Source: an uncultured Verrucomicrobiota bacterium (lineage in GTDB: Bacteria; Verrucomicrobiota; Kiritimatiellia; RFP12; UBA3636). From it: DNA of 32,906 nucleotides. Below the pieces are notes generated by a model. That model was not told the DNA's origin and searched no databases. It was given only the letters and a program-made list of their open reading frames with translations. The translations under genes and the position numbers were made by a program. The stretch covers positions 1-32,906 of the forward strand of contig CASFKR010000031.1 of assembly GCA_949295265.1 (NCBI GenBank), written 5' to 3'. Every line of letters starts with the position of its first letter. Position 1 is the first letter of the stretch. Positions 7,974-16,061 of this stretch are shown here, in pieces.

Positions 7974-8204
7974 CGAGAATCTGAAGCCGGGAATGAAGAG
8001 CCTTTTTCCGCCGCCCGGGGGCTCCGTTCGGGCCGCCAGGCGGGCCGCAGAACGGGCAAGCGCATCTCCGCGAGCCCCTTTTACGCGCGCGTGAGCAATA
8101 GAAGAGGGCGGAAAGGCCTCTTCGCCGAGCAGGCCACCGGCGATGCAAACGGCGGGTCAGATTCCCGCTGTGCGGGGCTCATGAGCAGGGGAAGAGGGGA
8201 AGGA
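7974..8204. other. Intergenic stretch with no recognised gene
   Basis: Between the tadB promoter and the yebC terminator the sequence is GC-rich, with several short self-complementary patches. No tRNA, known RNA motif or plausible reading frame was seen on either strand. Confidence 0.5.
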
Positions 8205-8247
8205 GGGAAAAACGAAAACGACCGCAACCCGGATGGATTGCGGTCGT
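8205..8247 (-). terminator. Terminator of yebC
   Basis: CGACCGCAA (8219-8227) pairs perfectly with TTGCGGTCG (8238-8246). On the minus strand TTTTCGTTTTT follows. Confidence 0.85.
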
Positions 8248-8270
8248 GCCGGACGGATGAAAGAACCGTC

Positions 8271-9056
8271 TTAGCCGAGCTCGGCTTCCGCCTGCTCGAG
8301 CATGTCGTCAGGAATGTCCGCATTGTGGAAGACTTCCTGAACGTCGTCATTGTCGTCAATCGCGTTGATGAACTTGAGAATCTGCTTGGCGACGTTGATG
8401 TCCGAGATGGCAACCGTGGTGCCGTCGATCGGCACGTAGGCCACTTCGGAGGAAACCGTCGGGATGCCCTTCTGCTCGAGCGCCGTGACGACGTCCTGGT
8501 AGTTGGACGGCGCCGTCGTGATCTCGAAGCCGTCTTCGGAGGAGACGAGGTCCTCGGCACCGGCTTCCAGCACGATTTCCATCAGGGTGTCTTCATCGAC
8601 CGGTTGGTCGCCCATCTTGGCATCGGCAGCCACGAGGATGGTGCCCTTGCGCTCGAAGTTGCGGGAAACGGAGCCGCGCGTCGCGAAATCGGACCCGTTG
8701 CGCTTGAAGATGTGGCCGATGTCGGCCGCCGCGCGGTTCTTGTTGTCGGTCAGGACATTGACGATGATGCCAACGCCACCGGCTGCATAACCCTCGTAGG
8801 TGATTTCTTCGAAAGCGGCAGCGCCTTCGAGGGTGCCGGCACCCTTCTTGATGGCGTTGTCGATGTTGTCTTTCGGCATGTTGGCCTTGCGGCCTTTTTC
8901 AACGAGAGTGCGGAGTGCAGGATTGGTGTTCGGGTCCGCATTCACCTTGGCAGCAAGCATGATTTCCTTGGCGATGCGCGAGAAAATCTTGCCTTTCTTG
9001 GCATCAGCCGCGGCCTTGGCGTGTTTGGTGGTTGCCCAGTGGCTATGTCCGCTCAT
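8271..9056 (-). CDS. yebC: YebC/PmpR family protein
   Basis: This 261-residue protein is a full-length YebC (TACO1) family member, slightly longer than usual. It begins with the signature MSGHSHWATTKHAKAAADAKKGKIFSRIAKEI and continues with DNIDNAIKKG, YEGYAAGGVGIIVNVLTDNKNR and the late EVAYVPIDG segment. Members have been described as transcription regulators and, more recently, as ribosome-associated factors that ease elongation through proline-rich stretches. It lies 53 nt downstream of the radical SAM gene and could be cotranscribed with it. A strong terminator follows. Confidence 0.95.
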   Translation of the reverse strand: MSGHSHWATTKHAKAAADAKKGKIFSRIAKEIMLAAKVNADPNTNPALRTLVEKGRKANMPKDNIDNAIKKGAGTLEGAAAFEEITYEGYAAGGVGIIVNVLTDNKNRAAADIGHIFKRNGSDFATRGSVSRNFERKGTILVAADAKMGDQPVDEDTLMEIVLEAGAEDLVSSEDGFEITTAPSNYQDVVTALEQKGIPTVSSEVAYVPIDGTTVAISDINVAKQILKFINAIDDNDDVQEVFHNADIPDDMLEQAEAELG

Positions 9057-9109
9057 GATTTTGAGGGGGTTAGAGTTGTGTGAATGACAAGGGGTAAAGG
9101 GAGGGGAAG

Positions 9110-10039
9110 TTAGGGGCGGGGCGGAGGGGAGCCGACAGCCGCTTCCCCGGGGGGCATGTTTTTGCCGAGCAGCTCATCGTCGCCGAAGGCGGTCCCATAG
9201 GGCTGGGTCCAGCCGGTATCCATGCCGAGGCGTTCGGCTTCGTCGGTAACGAGCGTGAATTCTTCTTCGGTGATGGTGCGGTCCCAGCCGGGCGTTTGGA
9301 GGGCGAGGTGGGCAGGAGTGTATTGGGACATCAGGGAGACGTGGTGCCCGGTTCCGCAGTGATCGGCCAGCCAGCGAAGGCTTTGGACGGCTTCTTCCGG
9401 ATGTCCGGGGAGGACAAGCAGGCGGATAATCAGGCCCCGGGTGGCAATGCCGTCCGCATCGGTCTGCAGGGGGCCGACATGGTCGGCGCACCAGCGCAGA
9501 TACGCGCGGGCGACGTCCGGATAATCGGGGGCGCGGGAGGCTGCGCGGGCGCATTCGGCGGATGCGTAGCGCAGGTCGGCCAGCACGATGTCCTGCAAGG
9601 CGTGATAGGTGGCGGCAACCTCGGGTCGGACGTAGCCGCTCGTGTTGTACACGAAGGGCAGGCGCGTCCCGGAGGCGCGTAATCCGTCTGCCGCTTCCTG
9701 AATCCAGGGGAGCCAGGGCTCCGGTGTCACGAGGTTCCAGTTGTGGCATCCTGCATCAGCCAGGCTTTGCAGAATCTCCGCGAGACGCGCAACGGTGATG
9801 TCCTCCCCCGCACCGCCTGCCGTCCAGGGATAATTCTGGCAATACAGGCAACCCAATGGGCAATGGGAGAAAAAGACCGTTCCGCTGCCCCGCGTGCCCG
9901 AAATGGGAGGTTCCTCACCATGGTGGGCGCCCCAGCGGAATACCCGCAACGTCCCCCCCGCTCGGCAGAAGCCTTTTTCGCCGGCAAGGCGGTTGACCCC
10001 GCATGCACGGGGGCAAAGTCGGCAGGAAAAGGGCTCCAT
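9110..10039 (-). CDS. Radical SAM protein, PflX/COG1313-like
   Basis: The 309-residue enzyme has an N-terminal Cys cluster (C6, C9, C13, C25) typical of the COG1313 (PflX) group. The radical SAM signature CPLGCLYCQN follows at 60-69 and binds the 4Fe-4S cluster. Later blocks such as GCHNWNLVTPEPWLPWI and DIVLADLRYASAECA match the group, whose substrate is not established. The ATG at 10039 begins exactly at the conserved MEPF.CRLCPR start. The open frame upstream crosses a strong promoter at 10083-10111 and is not coding. No glycyl radical enzyme is adjacent, so activase function is only one option. Confidence 0.85.
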   Translation of the reverse strand: MEPFSCRLCPRACGVNRLAGEKGFCRAGGTLRVFRWGAHHGEEPPISGTRGSGTVFFSHCPLGCLYCQNYPWTAGGAGEDITVARLAEILQSLADAGCHNWNLVTPEPWLPWIQEAADGLRASGTRLPFVYNTSGYVRPEVAATYHALQDIVLADLRYASAECARAASRAPDYPDVARAYLRWCADHVGPLQTDADGIATRGLIIRLLVLPGHPEEAVQSLRWLADHCGTGHHVSLMSQYTPAHLALQTPGWDRTITEEEFTLVTDEAERLGMDTGWTQPYGTAFGDDELLGKNMPPGEAAVGSPPPRP

Positions 10040-10082
10040 GGAAAGGGGAGAATGGGCCGGAAAAGGCGGACGAATTCGCGAA

Positions 10083-10111
10083 ATTATCGCAAAAGACGCC
10101 TGCCCGGTCAA
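10083..10111 (-). promoter_or_regulatory. Promoter of the radical SAM gene
   Basis: On the minus strand TTGACC (10111-10106), 17 nt, then GATAAT (10088-10083). It is back to back with the rightward promoter at 10122-10150. Confidence 0.65.
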
Positions 10112-10121
10112 GCGGGCTGCC

Positions 10122-10150
10122 TTGACAGAAGCCGCCGATGTTGATAGCGT
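10122..10150 (+). promoter_or_regulatory. Promoter of the zinc-ribbon gene and rnpB
   Basis: TTGACA (10122-10127), 17-nt spacer, TAGCGT (10145-10150). The -35 is perfect and the -10 is weak. The predicted start near 10157 gives a leader of about 37 nt. Confidence 0.5.
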
Positions 10151-10193
10151 GAAAAACCGTATTGCGAATTTTCCAACCCACAGGAGTTTCACG

Positions 10194-10931
10194 GTGAGCG
10201 TCATCGATGATTTGCTGGCCCTTCAGGCCAAGGATAAGGTCATTCACGATTTGAAGAGTAATATCTCCGATATCCCCAAGCGCCGTGCCATGGAAGAGGA
10301 GAACCTTCAATATTTCCTGAGCCAGATTGCCAGCAACAACGCCCAGATCGAGAACGGCGAGGCGCGGCTTCGGAGCCTGGCCGAGGAAATCGAGAGTCTC
10401 CGCGGCAGCATCGCCCGCATGGAGGAACAGCGCCAGACCCTCCATAACATGACCGAAATTACGGCCATGAGCCGCCAGATTGCGCAGGCGCAGGACAAGC
10501 TCGCCGACAACGAGGAGCGGTACCGGCAGGCGCAGAGTTTCGTCGAGACCGCCCGCACCAACGTGCAGGAGGCCGAGGTCAACTGCGAAAAGGAGCGTAC
10601 CCAGATTGCCGCCTCTATCCAGGAGCTCAACCGCCGCCTCGTCGAGTGCCAGCATCTGCTCCAGGATGCCGAGGCGGAGCGCGCCGAGCTCGTCAAGACC
10701 CTCGATACCGCCGCCACGCGCAAGTTCCTTTCCTACTACGAGCGGCTGGGGCGCAAGTTCTTCCCGGTCGTCGAAAACATCCCTGCGGGCTGCACCGCCT
10801 GCCCCGGCTGCCACATGTCGCTGACCGCCTCCAAGATCCAGGAAGCCCAGCGCAATACCATGCTCGCCGGCGACCCCGCGCGGATGCGCATCGTGGCGTG
10901 CGACTACTGCGGGCGCATTCTCTACCGCTAG
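10194..10931 (+). CDS. Coiled-coil zinc-ribbon protein (COG1579-like)
   Basis: The 245-residue protein is a long antiparallel coiled coil (about 1-190, rich in Glu, Gln, Arg and Ala heptads) followed by a C4 zinc ribbon: CPGC at 203-206 and CDYC at 236-239, with the typical GCTACPGCHMSL and CGRILYR context. This is the C4-type zinc-ribbon domain family, often found next to housekeeping genes and suspected to bind nucleic acid. The GTG at 10194 is chosen because CAGGAG lies 7 nt upstream and because it begins MSVIDDLLALQ, as relatives do. rnpB starts 22 nt after the stop, so the two are likely on one transcript. Confidence 0.88.
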   Translation: MSVIDDLLALQAKDKVIHDLKSNISDIPKRRAMEEENLQYFLSQIASNNAQIENGEARLRSLAEEIESLRGSIARMEEQRQTLHNMTEITAMSRQIAQAQDKLADNEERYRQAQSFVETARTNVQEAEVNCEKERTQIAASIQELNRRLVECQHLLQDAEAERAELVKTLDTAATRKFLSYYERLGRKFFPVVENIPAGCTACPGCHMSLTASKIQEAQRNTMLAGDPARMRIVACDYCGRILYR

Positions 10932-10953
10932 CTCGCGCACCATTCGGTTTCCC

Positions 10954-11335
10954 CTGTCGGACAGGCGGATGACGGATCGCCGGCTTCGGCTGGAGGAAAG
11001 TCCGGACTCCACAGGGCAGGGCGTCCCGCTGTAATGGCGGGAGGGGTGCGGGTAAACCGTACCGATGGAAAGTGCCACAGAAAACAAACCGCCGGGGTAC
11101 CGCTCCGGCAAGGGTGAAAAGGCGGTGCAAGAGACCACCGTTTGCCGCGGTAACGCGGTGAGCAAGGCAAACCCCGCCCGGAGCAAGATCAAATAGGGAA
11201 CGGATCGCGCTGCCCGCGCGGGTTGCCGGGAGAAATCCCGGCCGCTGTTCCGGGTTGATTGCTCAGATGAATGATCCGAGCCGTCCCGCAAGGGGCGGAT
11301 ACAGAATCCGGCTTATGATTCCACCTGTCCGACAG
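10954..11335 (+). ncRNA. rnpB: RNase P RNA, bacterial type A
   Basis: This is the catalytic RNA that trims tRNA 5' leaders. The conserved core is visible: GGAGGAAAGTCCGGACTCC, then ACAGAAAACAAACCGCC, AAGGGTGAAAAGGCGG, AGAGACCACCG, GGCAAACCCC, AGCAAGATCAAATAGG, and near the 3' end ACAGAATCCGGCTTA. The first and last 12 nt (CTGTCGGACAGG at 10954 and CCTGTCCGACAG ending 11335) are perfectly complementary and form P1, which fixes both ends. The length of 382 nt is normal for type A. CTTTCTCTTTTCC follows P1 and may help release the transcript. The next gene's start codon lies inside the 3' end. Confidence 0.97.
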
Positions 11336-12247
11336 CTTTCTCTTTTCCTGGCCGTCGCCGGGGCCGTGGGTGTCCTTGCGGCCCTCGGTGCGCTCTTCGG
11401 TTCCTGCGCCTCGATGCGCCCGGCGCGCACAGCGGGTTCGGCTGGTGGCGACGGCGTGGCAGCGGCGCCCGCCATTCCCACGGAACGGCTCTTCGAGGAT
11501 GCGGCGGCGGTGCTGCTGCCGCCCGCGCCGCGCGCGCCCGGCGCGCTTGCCAAACGCTTCCGCCTCGCCGGGACCATTTTCGCCGGTACGTCCGTGGGCA
11601 GCGATGAGCCCATGGCGGTGCTCGATGACCGCGTGGAGGTGCGCCAGAGCGTGGTCAGCCGCAACGCCGAGGTCATCCCCGGTGTGGTGCTGACCCGCGT
11701 TTCCGCCGATTCCGTCACGCTGACGGGCCCGGACGGGCCCGAAGAGATTCTTCTGGAAAAGAGCGTTCCGACGGCGGCAACGGGGGTCCCCGAAACCGCC
11801 GAAGCGGATGCCGCCGCGACAGCGTCCGCAGGTGCCGCCCCCGGCAGCCGCGCGGAGGCGGCCGCCCTGTTCGGCGGGCGCGAGGTTTTCCCGAACCGCT
11901 GGTGCTTCAACCGCGAACAGGTGCTCCGCTATTACGATTCCCTCCGGAGTGAGCCGGAGCGCCTCCTGCAGATTTTCGACTCCATGGACCCGGTCTACGT
12001 CACCGATCTCGACGGTGAGAGCCGCATCGACGGCTATCGCGTCGGTGTCGAGGGTGAACCGGACTTTTTTGCCGCCGCCGGACTCCGCGACGGCGACGTC
12101 GTCAAGAGCGTCAATAAAATGCTCATGACCAACCGTCGCCGCGCCGAGGGGCTGATTTCCGCCTTTATCGAAGGCAATGGAAGCCTGTTTGTGTTCGAGA
12201 TTGAGCGCGACGGCAAAACCATCCAGGAAGTCATCGAATTCGAATAA
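11315..12247 (+). CDS. GspC-like type II secretion protein with PDZ domain
   Basis: The predicted 310-residue protein has one N-terminal membrane helix (about 6-30), a linker rich in Ala and Pro, an HR-like beta domain around FRLAGTIFAG...MAVLDDRVEVRQ...GVVLTRV, a second low-complexity linker, and a C-terminal PDZ-type domain. The PDZ domain reads DGYRVGVEGEPDFFAAAGLRDGDVVKSVN, then RRAEGLISAFIEGNGSLFVFEIERDG. This order matches GspC, which links the inner-membrane platform to the outer-membrane secretin. The ATG at 11315 overlaps the last 21 nt of rnpB. A GTG at 11366 is an alternative but would shorten the helix. No other gsp genes are adjacent. Confidence 0.75.
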   Translation: MIPPVRQLSLFLAVAGAVGVLAALGALFGSCASMRPARTAGSAGGDGVAAAPAIPTERLFEDAAAVLLPPAPRAPGALAKRFRLAGTIFAGTSVGSDEPMAVLDDRVEVRQSVVSRNAEVIPGVVLTRVSADSVTLTGPDGPEEILLEKSVPTAATGVPETAEADAAATASAGAAPGSRAEAAALFGGREVFPNRWCFNREQVLRYYDSLRSEPERLLQIFDSMDPVYVTDLDGESRIDGYRVGVEGEPDFFAAAGLRDGDVVKSVNKMLMTNRRRAEGLISAFIEGNGSLFVFEIERDGKTIQEVIEFE

Positions 12248-12276
12248 GCCTTCTTTCCCTTTCTCCCTGCGATCCC

Positions 12277-12326
12277 CTCCGGCCCCGACGGCACCCCGCC
12301 GTCCGCTTTGCCGGGGAGCATTTTTA
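12277..12326 (+). terminator. Possible terminator after gspC-like gene
   Basis: GACGGC/GCCGTC form an inner stem within a longer imperfect pairing of CTCCGGC with GCCGGGGAG. ATTTTTATC follows. The pairing is bulged, so confidence is moderate. It overlaps the end of the convergent gene. Confidence 0.4.
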
Positions 12327-13163
12327 TCGGGCGCCTCCGTCAGGATGCGCGTCGCCGGCCATCAGGGCGTTCACGGTTCGGACGGCTTCCAGATACTGTT
12401 CTTCGCTGCTGAGATGTTCGATGATGACCGGCAGGTCATGCGCTTGCGCCGCCCGCAGGTAGTGCTCGAGGTCAAAGCCGCCCTGCCCGCAGGGAACTTC
12501 GCGGATGGATACCGTAAGACCGTGCTCGAGCAGCGCATCCTTGAGGTGGCAGCTGCGAAGATAGGGGGACAACAGCGCAAAACAGCGGTCGGTCAGCGAC
12601 CGGTTGTCAAAATAGACCCTGGGCGACGTCAGCATGTTGACCAGATCCAGATGCACGCCGAATGCGGTGCGCCGGATATCGCGGACCATTTGCAGGTAGA
12701 CTTCCGGCGAATCCGGGAGCATATGCGGCATGGGTTCCAGCGTATAGCAGGTGTGCTGCGGCTGTACGGCGTCGATGATTTCCTGCACGGACGCCACAAT
12801 CTGCTCATAGGTCTCGGGCAGATAATTTTCCGGATAGCTGCCGTCCCAAACCTCGCCGGGCGTTCCGCTGATATTCACGCAGCAGGCGGCACCGACGTAC
12901 TCCGCAAGCTCCAGCTGATGGATGCAAAAGGCGCGGGCGTTGGCGCGCTCTTCCGGATTGCGGCTCAGCGGATTGCTCCAGGCGCCCACCTCGGCAATGG
13001 TAAGGCCGAATGCCGCCGCCGCAGCCCGGTAAGCGTCGATTTGCGCCTGCGGGGCCGTGTGGTTGCAGGGGAACACCACGGCTTTCAACCCGAGTGCCGA
13101 ATGTTTTTGCGCCCATTCCTCGGGTGAATGGTGGCTGAGGGTATGCGAGATTCCCAGCTTCAT
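12324..13163 (-). CDS. Sugar isomerase/epimerase, xylose-isomerase-like TIM barrel
   Basis: The 279-residue protein has the AP-endonuclease-2 / xylose-isomerase-like barrel pattern. It starts MKLGISHTL, followed by alternating strands and helices, and has metal-site segments such as YTLEPMPHML, FGVHLDLVNML and CHLKDALLE. The PCGQGGFDLEHYLRA segment near the C-terminus is typical of this group. AAAGGAG about 7 nt before the ATG at 13163 fixes the start. It is divergent from the IclR regulator and near an enolase-superfamily enzyme, so a role in interconverting sugars or sugar acids is likely. The exact substrate is not visible. Confidence 0.85.
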   Translation of the reverse strand: MKLGISHTLSHHSPEEWAQKHSALGLKAVVFPCNHTAPQAQIDAYRAAAAAFGLTIAEVGAWSNPLSRNPEERANARAFCIHQLELAEYVGAACCVNISGTPGEVWDGSYPENYLPETYEQIVASVQEIIDAVQPQHTCYTLEPMPHMLPDSPEVYLQMVRDIRRTAFGVHLDLVNMLTSPRVYFDNRSLTDRCFALLSPYLRSCHLKDALLEHGLTVSIREVPCGQGGFDLEHYLRAAQAHDLPVIIEHLSSEEQYLEAVRTVNALMAGDAHPDGGAR

Positions 13164-13210
13164 GAAGATCTCCTTTGACGGATGCAACAAAAACCGGACC
13201 GGCGCCTCCG

Positions 13211-13239
13211 ATGATACCATATGCGCCGACGCTCTGCCG
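13211..13239 (-). promoter_or_regulatory. Possible extended -10 promoter of the isomerase gene
   Basis: On the minus strand TATGGTATCAT contains TGG-TATCAT (-10 at 13216-13211), an extended -10 form. The -35 region (CGGCAG) is poor. The start would lie about 45 nt before the ATG. Confidence 0.35.
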
Positions 13240-13383
13240 CCTGAAACGCCGTCCGCCGGCTCCGCCGTGTTTTGGGCCGCTTTCGTTCCGGTTGCGGCGC
13301 CTTCATGCGGGCGGTTCTGCGCGCTGTAACCCGGGGTCTGCAGCGGGGTTTCCGGAAAAAGGGAGGATGTGGCGAAAGGAGGG

Positions 13384-13413
13384 TTGACAGGCATGCGGTC
13401 CCGAGCCTATATT
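13384..13413 (+). promoter_or_regulatory. Strong promoter of the iclR-type gene
   Basis: TTGACA (13384-13389), 18-nt spacer, TATATT (13408-13413). The predicted start near 13420 leaves a leader of about 28 nt. The divergent gap 13164-13447 is the likely site of IclR control, but I saw no clear operator palindrome. Confidence 0.7.
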
Positions 13414-13447
13414 GCTGCGTTCAGAACGGAACCAATCTCATTCAAAT

Positions 13448-14155
13448 ATGAATAACACGATCCCCTCGGTTCAGGCCGCCATTCGGGTGCTTGAATTCCT
13501 TGCGACGCATGCCGACGGTGCGGCGCAATCGCTCGTAGCCCGGGAGCTGGGTACTTCCTCCAGCACCACGTACCGGATTTTGCAGACCCTCGCCGGGCAT
13601 GGATGGACGCGCAAACTCAGCGGTGGACTCTGGTGTCTCTCCGACGGTCTCCTGCCGGTCCTTCTTTCCTACAAGGAGGAACTTTCCACGCTCGACGGGG
13701 TGCGGCTGCGGATGCAGGATGCGGTGGTGCGGCACGGAATCGCCATGAAACTCTCCATCCGGCGTGGGCTCGAGCAGATCGTCGCCGCCCGATTCGATCC
13801 GGAGGGGCCCATCCAGACGACGGGTCATGAGGGCGCTGTGTATCCGATTTCGGAGGGTTCGCCCGGCGCGGCGCTCCTGGCCGATGAGTCGGAGGAGGGG
13901 CTCCGGCGGATTTTCGACGCGGCGCGTACGTCGCAAACGGATTTTGACTATCTCGTGAAAAGCGTCGTCACCATCCGGCGTTCCGGCTGGTGTGTGCGCC
14001 GCCGCATTGCCGGCTGGCCCATCGACGGCTATTCCGCACCCGTCCGGAATCGGGCGGGCGCCGTGTTTGCGGCGGTTACCCTTCTGCAGCCTTCCGGACG
14101 CTTTGCCGACCGCACGGTCGTCAAGCTCCTCAAGGATGTCGCGATGGCTTCTTGA
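13448..14155 (+). CDS. IclR-family transcriptional regulator
   Basis: The 235-residue protein has an N-terminal winged helix-turn-helix (about residues 5-65) with the family-like IPSVQAAIRVLEFLA, LVARELGTSSSTTYRILQTLAGHGW and LSDGLLP. A C-terminal effector-binding domain follows, with QTTGHEGAVYPISEGSPGAALLA, GWCVRRRIAGWPIDGYSAPVRNRAGAVFAAVTL and the final helix. The ATG at 13448 is chosen because the residues before it overlap the promoter region. There is no clear Shine-Dalgarno. It is divergent from the isomerase and upstream of an enolase-superfamily enzyme. It probably responds to a sugar acid or a related metabolite and controls both sides. Confidence 0.9.
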   Translation: MNNTIPSVQAAIRVLEFLATHADGAAQSLVARELGTSSSTTYRILQTLAGHGWTRKLSGGLWCLSDGLLPVLLSYKEELSTLDGVRLRMQDAVVRHGIAMKLSIRRGLEQIVAARFDPEGPIQTTGHEGAVYPISEGSPGAALLADESEEGLRRIFDAARTSQTDFDYLVKSVVTIRRSGWCVRRRIAGWPIDGYSAPVRNRAGAVFAAVTLLQPSGRFADRTVVKLLKDVAMAS

Positions 14156-14255
14156 AAGACCCCCCCTTTGAAGGTCATCGCTTTCTTCTTTTTCCCGCCT
14201 GGTCTGCCCGGACCGGCTTCTCAAACAAACCTTATCATCCATCAGAAATCGAACC

Positions 14256-15569
14256 ATGTCCCCTTCCGAACTGAAAATCACGGATCTGCGCGTTGCGGAG
14301 ATCGATGGTGCCCCGAAACGCTGCACCCTGCTCAAACTCTACACGAACCAGGAGGGTCTTGTCGGATACGGTGAAGTGCGCGATGCCTCCAGCCGTACGT
14401 ACGCGCTGATGCTCAAGAGCCGCATCCTGGGCGAAAATCCGCTCAATGTCGAGAAAATCTTCCGCCGCATCAAACAGTTCGGCGGCGATTCACGGCAGGC
14501 CGGCGGCGTATGCGCCATTGAGGTCGCCTGCTGGGATATCGCCGGTAAATTCTGGGGCGTGCCGGTGTGGCAACTCCTCGGCGGTAAGTATCGCGATACC
14601 GTTCGGCTTTATTGCGATACGGATTCCGACGGCGGCGGCCGCGACATGGGGCGCGCGCTGCTCGAGCGCAAAAAGCAGGGCTACACCTTCCTCAAGATGG
14701 ACCTGGGCATCGAACTGCTCATGGATGTCCCCGGCGCCCTTTGCGCGCCCAAGGGCATGCTCGAAAAGATGCGCGAGTACAAAAAAACAGTCTTTGCGAC
14801 GCCGCGCGGCTCCATCGATCCGCGCGCCATGCGCGGCGAAGCCTACGATCTGTTCAATACCGAGCACTTCCTGACCGGGATTCAGCTCACCGAGACCGGT
14901 CTCGACTATCTGGCGAATTATCTCCGGGAGTGCCGCGAGATGGTCGGCTACGAAATTCCGCTGGCCATCGACCACCTGGGGCATATCCCCGTGGAGGACT
15001 GCATCAAGCTGGCGCGCCGCATCGAGAAGTACAACATCGCCTGGATGGAGGACCCCGTGCCGTGGCAGCGCACGGAGCAGTATGTGCGCCTTTCGCAGGC
15101 GACGACGGTCCCCATCGGAACCGGCGAAGATATTTATCTGGCCGAGAATTTCCGTCCGCTTCTCGAAGCGGGTGGCGTTTCCGTGGTGCATCCGGACGTC
15201 CTGACGGCCGGCGGCATCCTTGAAACGAAGAAAATCGGCGATTTGGCGGAATTGTTCGGTGCGCGCATGGCGCTGCACATGGCGGAGAGCCCCATCGCCT
15301 GCATGGCATGCGTGCATGTCGCCGCCGCCACGCGCAACTTCCTCGCGCTGGAAGTCCACTCGGTCGATATCCCCTGGTGGAAGGACCTCATCCATCCCGC
15401 GATTTCCATCGAAGACGGCTGCATCCGCGTGCCGGATGCGCCGGGTCTCGGTATCGAGTCGCTCAACGAGGACCTGATTCGGGAAAAACTTCATTCCGAT
15501 TTCCCCGAGGCTTGGGGCTCCACAGATGCGTGGAACCGCGAATGGGCCAATGACCGTCGCTGGAGCTGA
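14256..15569 (+). CDS. Mandelate racemase/enolase-superfamily enzyme
   Basis: The 437-residue protein has the capping domain (about 1-115) and the barrel of the enolase superfamily, which abstracts a proton next to a carboxylate. Metal ligands are visible as D239 (PLAIDH), E265 (AWMEDPV) and E291 (GTGED). Candidate acid/base residues are K147 in FLKMD and the D314-H341 pair (HPDVLTAGG and ALHMAES). The D-to-H spacing of 27 residues matches mandelate racemase. It is longer than usual because of an insertion around 152-205. It follows the IclR gene by 100 nt on the same strand. A sugar-acid dehydratase is the likeliest role, but substrate cannot be read. Confidence 0.88.
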   Translation: MSPSELKITDLRVAEIDGAPKRCTLLKLYTNQEGLVGYGEVRDASSRTYALMLKSRILGENPLNVEKIFRRIKQFGGDSRQAGGVCAIEVACWDIAGKFWGVPVWQLLGGKYRDTVRLYCDTDSDGGGRDMGRALLERKKQGYTFLKMDLGIELLMDVPGALCAPKGMLEKMREYKKTVFATPRGSIDPRAMRGEAYDLFNTEHFLTGIQLTETGLDYLANYLRECREMVGYEIPLAIDHLGHIPVEDCIKLARRIEKYNIAWMEDPVPWQRTEQYVRLSQATTVPIGTGEDIYLAENFRPLLEAGGVSVVHPDVLTAGGILETKKIGDLAELFGARMALHMAESPIACMACVHVAAATRNFLALEVHSVDIPWWKDLIHPAISIEDGCIRVPDAPGLGIESLNEDLIREKLHSDFPEAWGSTDAWNREWANDRRWS

Positions 15570-15682
15570 CCCGGCGGCCGCTACCGTCTGAACGGTCGGT
15601 CGCGCCGCGCCCGACCTTCGCCGGCGCGGGCAGGGCAGAGGGACGTCGGCTTCGCCTCCGTTGCTTTTCCAGCGGCCTTTTC
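15570..15682. other. Non-coding gap after the enolase-superfamily gene
   Basis: GC-rich sequence with short inverted repeats. No gene was recognised here, nor in 15723-15868 upstream of the tRNA. Confidence 0.5.
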
Positions 15683-15722
15683 AGCGCCTTCCGGATCCCC
15701 GGAGGGCGCTGTTCGTTTTCTC
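15683..15722 (+). terminator. Terminator downstream of the enolase-superfamily gene
   Basis: AGCGCCTTCCGG pairs with CCGGAGGGCGCT (12 positions, one wobble), and GTTCGTTTTC follows. It is 113 nt after the stop. Confidence 0.6.
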
Positions 15723-15863
15723 GGGCGGCGCGGCGCAAGCGATACCGGTGAAACCCCGCACGGCGATTCGCGATGGCGGCGGAACCCGGTGAAAACAGGA
15801 TATGATTCTGCGAAAAGCGGCTTTGGGAGCGTAAAAACGGGAAGAAAGCAAAAAGATGAAAAA

Positions 15864-15889
15864 GAGGCTTGAGCCTCCGGGCTCTTTTT
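15864..15889. terminator. Alternative hairpins with T tracts on both strands
   Basis: GAGCC TCCG GGCTC followed by TTTTT (15871-15889) makes a rightward terminator. The overlapping palindrome GAGGCTTGAGCCTC (15864-15877) is followed by TTTTTC on the minus strand. The two structures exclude one another. Confidence 0.45.
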
Positions 15890-15897
15890 GGTAGAGT
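15869..15897 (+). promoter_or_regulatory. Possible promoter of tRNA-Glu
   Basis: TTGAGC (15869-15874), 17 nt, TAGAGT (15892-15897). The predicted start is about 12 nt before the tRNA. It overlaps the hairpin at 15864-15889, so one of the two readings may be wrong. Confidence 0.35.
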
Positions 15898-15915
15898 TCT
15901 TGCGTTTTCCGACAC

Positions 15916-15990
15916 GCCTCCATCGTCTAACGGTTAGGACGCCAGGTTCTCATCCTGGTAATCGGGGTTCGATTCCCCGTGGAGGTGCCA
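15916..15990 (+). tRNA. tRNA-Glu (anticodon CUC)
   Basis: The 75-nt gene folds fully. Acceptor GCCTCCA pairs with TGGAGGT (one G-U), and the D arm contains GTCTAACGGTTAGGAC. The anticodon stem CCAGG/CCTGG holds loop TTCTCAT (anticodon CTC), the T arm is GGGG TTCGATT CCCC, and CCA is encoded. It reads GAG. A strong terminator follows. Confidence 0.96.
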
Positions 15991-16000
15991 GGCTAAAAAG

Positions 16001-16042
16001 AAAGACGGCCGTTGCGCAGACAACGGGCCGTCTTTTTCGTTT
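16001..16042. terminator. Bidirectional terminator between tRNA-Glu and the LRR gene
   Basis: AGACGGCC GTTG ... CAAC GGGCCGTCT (16003-16033) forms a strong hairpin with TTTTCGTTTT on the plus strand and a T-rich tail on the minus strand. It can serve both the tRNA and the convergent gene ending at 16062. Confidence 0.8.
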
Positions 16043-16061
16043 TGCGGCAGGGGTCAGGCGC

